64,000 bases of DNA from Casuarina equisetifolia (Eukaryota; Streptophyta; Magnoliopsida; Fagales; Casuarinaceae), in the NCBI GenBank assembly GCA_028551475.1, contig CM052356.1:29973884-30037883 (forward strand), in the 5' to 3' direction. Numbering within the stretch: position 1 is the stretch's first letter; each line of letters starts with the position of its first letter. Both the position numbers and the translations under genes were made by a program. Under the pieces are notes generated by a model that did no database searches, was not told where the DNA came from, and worked only from the letters and a program-made list of their open reading frames with translations. Below are positions 34,871 through 44,753 of this stretch, one piece after another.

Positions 34871-35897
34871 AACTAAAGTAGGGAGTGATAATGCTTTTTT
34901 GTAGAATGGTGAGAGAAATGCATACAAAAGGTTGAACGAAGAACAAGGGGCCAGCATTTTTAGCCAGCTAGTGACCATCGTGAGCCTGAATGGAAGCAAA
35001 ATAGCTTAGTGCTCTTCTCAGTGTTGTTGTCACTGCTTCCTCTGTTATCACCTCTATGTCTCTCACTTTCACTGTTGGTGGAATCGGCGAACATGGGTTC
35101 TCCTTCCTAAGCTGTGAGTTTTTCATATCAAATAAAGACATGACCATGTGAAAAATCAATTAGATCCTCCCATTAGAAAATTACAAGAGTACAAGATGAA
35201 GCAATAAAAACAAGGTTTTCATTGATACGGTGGCCCATATTCAAATCTACATTAAAGGTAACAGTAGATGGACACAAGCAAAACACATAAATAGATTCGA
35301 TTGAACCTGGAACTTTGGCCTAATTTCCATACTGTATTTCTAAGAATAGCTCAATTCTTAGAAAAGCAGTTTCACATGGAAATCTATTGTGGATTCCAAA
35401 TTTACACTCAAGGAAACAAGCAGAAGTTTCTAGTTGAAGAGTCACTTTTCCTCTAGAACCTCTTACTTTGTATGTTCCTTGCTTTAATTACAAGATGAAA
35501 TGTGTAAAGGAATAAGTGATAGCCAGTACCTGCATCCTCATCAAAAGATCAACGCTTTGTTTTCTTTGGAACCTATTTTTGTTAAACTCCTGACGGGCCT
35601 TCTCAACTTTAGCAAGTTCTTCAGGAGTGCCTGCATCAGGGTCGAATTCCTAATGTTGCCGCCCAATGAAATTGTTTAGGCTGAGCAGCCCGGGCACTTC
35701 TTTGGCTATCTTCAGCTTCCACATCCTCTATTTATGTAACACATAGACGGTTGTTAAACCAGATTGTTCTGAAGGATATTGCAAAAAAAAAAAATGTATA
35801 TGAAGTAGTGGAAAGAGAAACTGCATGGAGTCGCTTATGTGCCTAGAAAGTATGACAACCATTTACAGTAATAGAAAGAATTGTTCATTTTGTAGTA

Positions 35898-37154
35898 TGA
35901 TAACTCTATTTTTATAGAGTTATTTTACCTATTTTAGGCAATAAATAACTTTAATAAATGTGAGAAAACATTTGATCTCCTTTTTATTTATCTAAATTTA
36001 GCTTGTTTATGTAGTACAAGGAGGCAAGGAGAAAAGGAATGAACATAGAGAACCTGATGCTTATTGTGTGGCAAAATCATAATATCAAGATCAAGAGAGT
36101 TAAGATGGGCTTGGGCTTTGGATGATTATTATTAGATTTTCTATTATTGTTGGGTTTTCTAAATAAATAAAAAACCCAGTCATGTTAGAAATTGAAGTCC
36201 CAATTAATTTAGGAGTTCAAAACCTAATTGTTTTATGTCTCTAAAACCCAGTTCTACTAGGATAGGAGATAGGTCTAAACCTAAACCCTATTTAAGAGAA
36301 GATAAGAGAAGAGGCAAAAGAAGGGGGAGGAGGAAATTGAGCACAACTCAAGAAAGAGGTCAAGAATTCAAGGTTTTCTTGAAGAGAAGACAAAAAGGGT
36401 GACAAACTTCTTGTTCTTGGATTCGAGATGCCTTCTTTATTTCTTATTATTGATCTTCCTCATTATTTCTTTATGTTTTAGTTTATTTTTGTTAGAGCTA
36501 CGATATAACCTAATTATGATGGTATGAATCTTATGATTATTATGTTCTGCAAAATATTTTGTTTATGTGAAGTTACATATTATTGTGTTTAATTCTTTTA
36601 AATGATTAGCTACCACTTGAATGATTTGATTTGTATGTTTGAGACCGACAGGAGATGATATGTAGTTGCTTATTATAATTTGTAACCATAAATTAAATAT
36701 GGATAGACATATACCATATTGTTTGTGTGGCTTTCGGTGTAAACTAAGAATGTTCATAGATCCTAATGCATTTGGTTTGTTTCAATTCACATATAAAGAT
36801 ATAGTGAATTAACAAACTAAGTAGGTTTGCTATGCCTAGACATAGGATAGTAAATAAATTAGAAAATTTTGCCATCACATAAATATTATATCTCTTGCAA
36901 GTATAAATAATCAATATTGATACCTAATAATTATGGTGAAATCATATGCTCTAACATATTTCTTGTATTTAGTTTTCTTAGATTTAGTTAGTTAATCTAT
37001 CATCTATCAATTTGATTTGCTAGATAAATTCTAGGAGTTATTCACCATTAGTAATTAGTTAGTCTAGTAATTATCAATCTCTGTGGGACAATATCTTTCT
37101 TATCATTGTATTACTTGTTCGATATGTTCACTTGCATTTAAATTTCACCGAACA
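35898..37154 (+). mobile_element. Solo LTR (family S), upstream of OSC pseudogene
   Basis: 1257 bp beginning TGATAACTCTAT and ending CACCGAACA, flanked by the 5-bp duplication TAGTA (35893-35897 and 37155-37159). An inverted second copy lies at 41222-42495. There is no coding content. A TATTTAAGAG TATA-like element occurs near 36288. The 3' end carries a CTCTGTGGGACAATA...CACTTGCA pattern like the LTR ends of some plant Ty3 elements (Tat/Ogre-like, tentative). Its edge is 174 bp upstream of the OSC start codon. Confidence 0.85.
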
Positions 37155-37159
37155 TAGTA

Positions 37160-38168
37160 CATATTATACTTCATGAAATATCATTCAAGACTAGACCGGT
37201 TCTTTGCTAAATGACATAAAATCATCTGGAGGTCCCCTCTAAAGGAACAGAGCTATTAACCGCTTAAGTCACAAATACAAGGAGAGATAGATCTCACTCA
37301 CTCTGTGGTCATCGGTTCTATCTCTCAATCATAGAGATGATGATGCCTCCCAGTAGTTGAAAGAGAATGAGCGATGTCATAGATCTCGCCTGAGGGATAA
37401 AGATCTCACTGGCTCTGTGTTTACTGGTTTTGTCTCTCAAACCCAGAAATTGGAATCTCAACCCAATCGCCGGCATGACTTGCCACGCACCAGCTTTGTG
37501 GGTCATTTGTTCAAGTGAAAAAGAGAGGTCATCTGCTCGCTTGCCGTGCTAAAAGAAGTTGGCTGTGAGTTTGTTGCCAAGATGGTTAAACTCACAGAAT
37601 TCAGATATATCATTGGTAACATAATAATAGTCTACAAGAATGAGATTGAAAGTATTGTTTTGAAAAGATTGGGTTCAAAAAAAAAAAAACAAAGGCATAG
37701 GGCGATAATTTCTTAAGTACCTTGAAAGGTCTTAAGAGGAATACATGAATCTTGTGTTTGAAAAGTGGAATGCAAAAGGTGGAAACTCTGATGAAAGAAC
37801 AATGAAGGGGGATGCAACATAGGTAAAACACCTAACCTATATATAGCAAGGATTAGAACACTGCTTATAACGCGATCTCGCTTAATATCCTGATGATATC
37901 TTTCTTTTTGAAAAGAATGACCAATTCCATTACTCAACAGCCCAGCAAATTTGGTCTAATCTAATTAATAAACCCTTTTCTTTCCTTTCATTTATTAAAG
38001 TTACACTCTGATGGATCTCCCAGAATCGTGAAAAACATTAGCTGTGCTGAGCTATTGTCGTCCAGTCGTTTGGAAAACCATGTTCTTACGAAAGCTTTGT
38101 GACTATCATCTTCCACACATCTAATTATACTTTGCGTACCTAATAAGATTATGACTTCCAAGCTCACT
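37160..38168. other. Spacer with tandem repeats; left part of segmental unit III
   Basis: About 37285-37340 and 37408-37460 are imperfect direct repeats (GATCTCACT...CTCTGTG...TCTCTCAA). From about 38055 the sequence aligns with the left flank of the gypsy element (8720 onward). No gene was recognised. Confidence 0.5.
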
Positions 38169-38392
38169 TGTTAGACAGTACATCACATCAGACCCGTCAC
38201 TATAGCCTCCAACTACAGTGACTAGCCTAGAGTTATAGAACCTAGCTTAGAGTTACAGATTATATTTTTTATTCTTTTATTTTTCTACTTATACATTCAA
38301 TCTCTTATATAATGATAAGTTTTGCATTATTAGAAACAGTGAGGGTTTACTGTTTATCATCTCCTCCGTTTCTCTCTTCACCATTTCTATCT
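38169..38392 (+). repeat. 5' LTR of copia element
   Basis: 224 bp with a TATATAATGATAAG TATA-like stretch near 38310. Confidence 0.92.
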
Positions 38393-38404
38393 TGGTATCG
38401 AGCT
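38393..38404 (+). promoter_or_regulatory. Copia primer-binding site
   Basis: TGGTATCGAGCT directly follows the 5' LTR and resembles the initiator methionine tRNA complement TGGTATCAGAGC minus one base. Confidence 0.75.
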
Positions 38405-38542
38405 TCAGGCCAGCGAAAGCCTCTGTTCCTGCCCCTTTTTTTTTCAGCTCCCTTATTTCTTTAAGCCCCTTATCTCACTTCTTATTCCTCCCTTCTCTTT
38501 TTTTCCTTTTCTTTTAGCTTCTCCCTACTTCAAGCCCAACCT

Positions 38543-39640
38543 ATGTCTGCCTCTTCTTCCACCGGATCTAACTCCTCCTCAAACCGAATCACTGACCCAG
38601 CCTGCTCCTTCGGCAGCTCCTCTGGCCCTTCCAACCCCTCTGACCCTCCTCTCCTCTCCTTCTCTTCTCGAACGCCTCAATGGCTCCAACTACATTATTT
38701 GGAGAACCATGTTGGAACCTTTCCTCGATGCTGCCTAGCTACTACCCATCATCGAAGGCACCGAACCCAAACCTGAACCACCGACCTATCTTCTCTCCCC
38801 CACCCACCCGGCCCAGAACTACTCCACCTCAGCTGTTAACGCAACTCGTGTTCCCAACCTGGCCCACTCCCACTGGTGAATCCACGATCGGACAGCGATG
38901 GGGTGGATCCTCACCACCTCCACTACCCCCATAGTGGCACAACTCACCACTTTCTAGATGTCGACCGTCATCTGGACTCACCTCGCCACCATGTTCGCCC
39001 AACAATCCACTGCACGCGTCGTCGCCTTGCGTTTGGATCTCCAAAATCTCTGTCACAACAATCGCTCCATGGTGGATTTTCTTAAAGAAGTCACCTAAAT
39101 CTCCAATCAGTTGGCCCTCATCTATGAGCCTTTACATAATAGTGAGTATCATACTCATGTTTTTCACAGTTTAGGGCTCGAATATTGTGCCCTAGTCCGT
39201 CACGATTTCCGTCAGCTCCCGGGTGGTGCCGCTCTCTCACAAGGACCTCAATGGCCTCCTACTCTCCCATGAAGCCTCTATTGACATCAACAACTGGGAT
39301 TTCCTTGCTGCTCTGCCTCCTGTGGCGTTCGCAGCTCATCATGGGGTCCTTACTACCTTCACAAATTGGACCCCTTCAGCAGCGAGTGGCCCTCCACGTG
39401 CCCTCTCTCTTAATTCTCTACCTCCTCTTCTCCCGAACCCCCTCCTTTCCCCATCTCTGACGGTGGCGACGACAATCGTGGATGGTGGCACCCGCCCTTC
39501 TACTAGATCTGTCACCGTAAAGGCCACTATGCCCTTACGTGTCATGAGCGATATAACGCTCACTTCACACCCCCCTCCCCCCAACCGGTTTCATCTCCCT
39601 TCCCCCTATTAGCCCACTTTGCCACCCCCCACCCCATGGC
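38543..39640 (+). pseudogene. Copia gag remnant
   Basis: Starts ATGTCTGCC with a Ser/Asn/Pro-rich N-terminus, then the UBN2-type gag signature (LNGSNYIIWRTMLEPFLDA near 38680, in a shifted frame), EYHTHVFHSLGLEY near 39150, and a zinc knuckle half (CHRKGHYALTCH, near 39510) with the first cysteine lost. Several frameshifts and stops. Confidence 0.8.
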
Positions 39641-40240
39641 CCCGTCACCCTACACCGCCCAACCCACTGTCCCATCCCAACTTCCCGTGGCCCAACCTTC
39701 CTTAGCCCTTCCCTCTTACCAAGCCCCTTCCACTTATTCAGCTCACCCCCTTTCGGCCCATATCTCCTCTCCTTCAACTTCAGCCTCTTTCCTTTTAGGC
39801 CCAGATCCATTTTCCCCAACCCAGGCCCACCTCACCTCACAAGCCTATTTCCCCCCTAGCCGAGGCCCACCTCGCCTCACAGGCCTATTTCCCCCCAGCC
39901 CAACCCCACCTCCTTACAGCCTAGGATTTCTTCCCTCCAACCCAAGCCCATCTCGCCTCCCTAGTCTCTCTCCCCTCAGCCCAGGCCCACTGCCCCTCAG
40001 CCCAAGCCCTCTTACCTCGGCCCAGGCCCACTGCCACTTGGCCCAAGCCCTCTTACCCTCAGCCCAGGCCCACTACCACTCGGCCTCAACCATTTTACCC
40101 GTAACCCAAGCCCACTCACCTTCGGCCCACCTCCCTACTCCCTTGGCTCTAACCCACTTCCCTTCAGCCTAGGCCCCTTTCACTTCAGCCCAGGCCCACC
40201 TTGCCTCCCAGGCCCCCTATATCGTCCCTTCCCTTAATTG
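39640..40240 (+). repeat. Pro/Ser/Ala-rich repetitive linker in copia Gag-Pol
   Basis: C-rich, with degenerate repeats of CAGCCCAGGCCCAC-like units, mostly 15-33 bp apart. Open as 178 codons at 39636-40172. It lies between the gag knuckle and protease and encodes repeated AQAH and PLSPSP-like stretches. Confidence 0.75.
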
Positions 40241-40244
40241 CCCT

Positions 40245-41221
40245 CCTTTGGCCCATGCTGTCTCCTCTTGGATTCCAAACTCTAATGCCACCCACCATGT
40301 CACCGATAGCCCTGCAGGTCTTTCCTCTACTATTCCTTATACCAGCCCTCAGCAGTTGACTAACAGTGATGGGGTTTCCCTCCCTATCACTCATATTGGT
40401 ACCTTCTTTTCATATGTTCCTCCTTATCTTCGTCTTACTAATATTTTAATTGTTTCTGGCATTACTTGTAATTTATTATTTGTTTCGCATTTTACTCTTG
40501 ACAATCATTGTGTCTTCATCTTTTATCATACTCATTTTATTGCTCACTCCCTCTCCACTGGTTAGATTCTCCTCAGCGGACAGCTTGATCATGGCCTATA
40601 CTGCCTCTCGCCCCCTGCCACCATTTCATCTCTTTCAGCACTTTCTGCCACCTTTTCCGCATCTCTCACTCTATGGCATCCCCGTCTGGGCCATGCTTCC
40701 TCCACTTTTTGTTGTCCGCCTTTTGTCTTCTACTCACACCCTTTTTATTCACACTTCTCCCTCTTTATGTATTGCATGTGCTCTTAATAAGAGTCACCAC
40801 CATCCTTACCCCTCACTTAGTCTCAAGCTTCCCACCCCCTTGAACTGGTTCATTTTGATGTATGGGGAATTGCTCTTGAAACTTCCTTTAATGGTTATAA
40901 ATACTACATTTGTTTTATTGATGACCACTCTCGCTTCACTTGGTTCTATCCTTTCACCACCCGCTCTTAATTTTTTATGATTTTTTGTTCCTTCCATTCC
41001 CTCGTCTCCACTCAGTTCTCTCACCCCCTCTGTTCCATCCAATGTGATGGTGCGCCTGAGTTTCTTTCCTCCAACCTTTGTGCCTACCTTTCCACTCACG
41101 GTATTCACCAACATGTTTCCTGCCCGTACTCTCCATTTCAGAAGGGGACTGCGAAACAAAAGCATTACCATATTGTTAAGATTGGTCTTGCCCTCCTCAC
41201 CCATGCCTCCGTCCCACTTCC
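40245..41221 (+). pseudogene. Copia protease and integrase core remnant
   Basis: Protease near 40270-40300 reads WIPNSNATHHVT, so the catalytic DSG triad is NSN. Integrase follows with CALNKSHHHP (zinc-binding region end), the core block FDVWG-like near 40850, CDGAPEFLSS near 41045, and PFQKGTAKQKH near 41135. In the last, the usual catalytic Glu is Lys. The frame is cut at 41221 by the solo LTR. Confidence 0.82.
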
Positions 41222-42495
41222 TATTCGGTGAATTTTAAATGCAAGTGAACATGTCGAACAAGTAATATAATGATAAGAAAAGTATCGTCCCACAGAGATT
41301 GGTGATTACTAGACCAACTAATTACTAACGGTGAATAACTCATAGAATTTATTTAGCAAACCAAATTAATAGATGATAGATTAACTAACTAAATATAAGA
41401 AAACTTAATAAAAGAAATATGTTAGAGCATATGACTTCACCATAATTACTAGGTACTAATATTGATTATTTATGCTTGCAAGAGAGATAATATCTATGTG
41501 ATGGCAGAATTTCCTAATTTATTTACTATCCTATGTCTAGGTATAGCAAACCTACTTAGTTCATTAATTCACTATATCTCTATATGTGAATTGAAACAAA
41601 CCAAATGCATTAGGATCTATGAATATTCCCAGTTTACACCGAAAGCCACACAAACAATATGGTATATGTCTATCCATATTTAATCTATGGTTACATATTA
41701 CAAGAAGCAACTGCATGCTATTTCCTGTCGGTCTTTAACATGCAAATCAAGTCATCTAAGTGGTAGCTAATCACCTAAAAGCATTAAACTCCGTAATATA
41801 TAACTTCACATAAATAAAATATCTTGCAAAACATAATAATCATAAGATTCATACCATCATAATTAGGTTACATCGTAGCTCTAACAAAAATAAACTAAAA
41901 CATAAAGAAATAATGAGGAAGAATGGTAATAAGAAATAAAGAAGGCATCTTGAATCGAAGAACAAGAAGTCTGTCACCCTTTTTGTCTTCTCTTCAAGAA
42001 AACCTTGAATTCTTGGCTTCTTTCTTAAGTTGTGCTCAATTTCCTCCTCTCTTCTTTTGCCTCTTCTCTTCTCTTAAATAGGGTTTAGGTTTAGACCTAT
42101 CTCCTATCCTAGTAAAATTAGGTTTTAGAGACCTAAAACAATTGAGTTTTAGAGACCTAAAATAATTGGATTTTGAACTCCTAAATTAATTGAGACTTGA
42201 ATTCCTAACATGACTGGGTTTTCTATTTAAATAGAAAATCTAATAACAATAGAAAATCTAATAACAATTATCCAAAGCCCAAGCCCATCTTGACTCTCTT
42301 GATCTTGATATTATAATTTTGCCACACAATAAGCATCAGGTTCTCCATGTTCATTCCTTTTCTCCTTGCCTCCTTGTGCTACAAAAACAAGACAAATTTA
42401 AATAAATAAGAGGAGTTCAAATATTTTCTCATAAGCATTGTATTATTTATTGCCTAAAAAATAGATAAAATAACTCTATAAAAATAGAGTTATCA
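41222..42495 (-). mobile_element. Solo LTR (family S) nested in copia integrase
   Basis: 1274 bp, the inverted near-copy of 35898-37154. It is flanked by CTTCC (41217-41221 and 42496-42500). In its own orientation it begins TGATAACTCTAT and ends CACCGAATA. Copia coding resumes at 42496 with EFAFKTAV and LPTTVLNHLSPW. Confidence 0.88.
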
Positions 42496-44400
42496 CTTCC
42501 CTTTCAGGAATTTGCTTTTAAAACCGCCGTTATCTTGATTAATCATCTTCCCACTACTGTTCTTAATCACCTCTCTCCCTGGAAAGTCCTCTTTTATGTT
42601 CCCCCAGATCTCTCTCACCTTCAGGTCTTTGGTTGTGCCACCTTCCCCTATCTCTGACCCTATGCTCCCCACAAGCTCGCCTCTCGCTCTCGTCCTTGTG
42701 TTCTCATAGGTTATCCTCCTAGTTATCGTGGCTATCGGTGCTATTGTCCTTCCACTCGTTGTTTCTATATCACCACTGATGTCCTCTTTAATGAGACCTC
42801 CTTTCCCTTCTCCACTTCCCAAGCCTCTTCCCTCCCCACTCATCCTATCCCTACCACTCCTATTCCTTCCCCCCTCTTATACCTTCCTCATCTCCTTCCC
42901 CTTCCCTTTCCCCACCCCCTAGCCCTCCCCCTCGTCCTCCCTATCATCCCATGATTACCTGTCTTAAAGACGGTACTGTCACCCGCCATCTTCTCACTGA
43001 AACCACACCTTTGCACTCACCACCACTGCTCACCCCTACCTTGAACCCACCATTTTTTCTCTAGCTATCAGGGACCCTCAGTGGCAAGCTACTATGACAG
43101 CTGAGTATACGGCACTTCTCTAGAATGGTACATGGGATTTGGTTTCGCTTCCACCTGGTGCTCGCCCTATCGGTTACAAGTGGGTTTATAAGGTTAAGCT
43201 TCACTCGGATGGCTCTCTCGAGCGCTATAAAGCTTGCCTTGTGGCAAAGGGTTTTCATCAACAACCTGGCATCAATTATACAGAGACCTTTAGTCGATAG
43301 CCAAACCGGTCACTATTCACACTTTCTCTCTAAGGAAGTGTATATGCTCTAGCCTCCTAGTTTTCTTAATGCCTCTCGCCCTCATCATGTTTGCCATCTT
43401 TGCCGCTCCCTTTATGGCCTCAAGCAGGCTCCTTGCGCCTCGTATCAGTGGCTGAGTACCTTTCTCCTCTCATTCGGCTTCTCCATCTTTGCTACTAACA
43501 CCTCATTGTTCTTTATGCACACCTCCCAGTACAGTATGTTTCTGTTGGTTTATGTTCATGACATCTTACTGATAGGGTCTTCTTAGGCCCTTCTCTCCTC
43601 TTTTCTTCCGGCTCTCCAACGGGAATTTGCCATCAAGATCTTGGCCCCCTTCACTATTTTCTCAGCATTGAGGCTCTCCACACTCCTTAAGGCTTACTCC
43701 TTCATCAGGCCAAGTTCACTCATGACATTTTATCTTGTGCTCGGATGTCTGATGCTCAGATGTCTGATGCTCGTGCTATTTTGACTCTTTGCACTCTCGC
43801 GAACTCTCCCTCCCAATGGGATGATGACCCTCTTCCCGATCCCTTTCAGTACCACAGTATTGTTGGAACTCTCTAGTACCTCACTCTCACGCAGCTAGAT
43901 ATTGCCTACTCCATTAATTCGGCTTGTCAGTTTCTCCATGCTCCCACTACTGCCCATTAGCACTTGGTTAAGCGCATTCTACGCTACCTCACTAATACTT
44001 CTCGCTATGGTATTCACTTCACTCGCAGCTCCTCCACTGCTCTCCATGCCTTCTTTGATGCTAGTTGGGCGGGTGATCGTGATGACTGTCATTCAGTTGG
44101 CATCTTTGGTGTGTTTCTTGGCCCCAACCTCATCTACTGGTGCTCTCGTAAACAGCACATGGTTGCCCATTCTAGTACTGAGGCCAAGTATAAGTGCCTC
44201 ACTGATACTACTACTGAGGTTATTTGGATAGAGTATCTCCTTCGAGATCTGCATGCTCTTCCTCCTTCTCCCCCTACCCTGTGGTGCGATAACCTCTCGG
44301 CTCTCTACTTGGAGGCGAACCCAATCTTTCTTGCTCGGACTAAACATATCAAGATCAACTACCATTTCATCTGGGAACGCTACCTCTGTGGCTAGCTTCT
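42496..44400 (+). pseudogene. Copia integrase end, RT and RNase H remnant
   Basis: 42500-42800 carries HLQVFGCATFPYL and the linker. RT begins near 43070 (DPQWQ, NGTWDLVSLPPGARPIGYKWVYK). The catalytic YVDD box near 43551 reads YVHD. RNase H and the tether region are the best preserved part (open 43964-44395: YLTNTSRYGIHF, ARTKHIKINYHFIWE). Many stops. Confidence 0.85.
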
Positions 44401-44515
44401 TGTTCGTTTCATCTCCTCAGTTGATCAGCCTGCGATATCTTTACTAAAGGCTTATCCACATCTTGCTTTCAATTGTTGCAGTCCAAGCTGACAGTCCTCT
44501 CTGACCCATCAGCTT

Positions 44516-44524
44516 ACGGGGGGA
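44516..44524 (+). promoter_or_regulatory. Copia polypurine tract
   Basis: The ACGGGGGGA purine run directly precedes the 3' LTR. Confidence 0.75.
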
Positions 44525-44748
44525 TGTTAGACAGTACATCACATCAGACCCATCACTATAGCCTCTAACTACAGTGACTAGCCTAGAGTTACAGAACCTA
44601 GCTTAGAGTTACAAATTGTATTTTTTATTCTTTTATTTTTCCACTTATACGTTCAATCTCTTGTATAATGATAAGTTTTGCATTATTAGAAACAGTGAGG
44701 GTTTACTGTTCATCATATCCTCCGTTTCTCTCTTCACCATTTCTATCT
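44525..44748 (+). repeat. 3' LTR of copia element
   Basis: 224 bp, followed by the target duplication TCACT. Confidence 0.92.
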
Positions 44749-44753
44749 TCACT

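Larger units (their letters stand above)
29417..35724 (-). pseudogene. Oxidosqualene cyclase (triterpene synthase) pseudogene
   Basis: OSCs cyclise 2,3-oxidosqualene into triterpene skeletons. Exon remnants on the minus strand, with mostly plausible splice sites: 35724-35530 (starts MWKLKIA), 35111-34926 (ITEEAVTTTLRRA), 34740-34650 and 34255-34140 (two copies of the ALYVTG/YLYNH exon), 34019-33822 (ILGEGPEGGEDRAMARGRKW), 32764-32680 ([11 protein letters not shown]), 32569-32403 ([16 protein letters not shown]), 32195-32016 (HFEDENSRY), 31905-31792 ([10 protein letters not shown]), about 31577-31455, 31162-31040 ([13 protein letters not shown]), about 30945-30839 (YDAMNVILSLQ), 30624-30568, 30462-30151 (NPTESFEDTI, split by a LINE), 30070-29937, 29777-29600 ([10 protein letters not shown]) and about 29487-29417. 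Lesions: Trp codons changed to TAG in at least five places (35652-35650, and in the GHW, LTRWPL-type, GNWG and TAWA positions), a frameshift near 30890, and no final exon. The catalytic DCTAE reads NCTAE. Non-functional. Confidence 0.93.
38169..44748 (+). mobile_element. Ty1/copia LTR retrotransposon with nested solo LTR
   Basis: Element of 6580 bp, about 5.3 kb without the nested insertion. LTRs are 224 bp (38169-38392, 44525-44748), flanked by the 5-bp duplication TCACT (38164-38168 and 44749-44753). The LTRs start TGTTAGACAG and end unusually in CTATCT. By eye they differ at 10 sites (about 4.5 percent, nine transitions), so the insertion is much older than the gypsy element. The order gag, protease, integrase, RT-RNase H is the copia order. 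Coding is broken by many stops and frameshifts. Confidence 0.95.
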
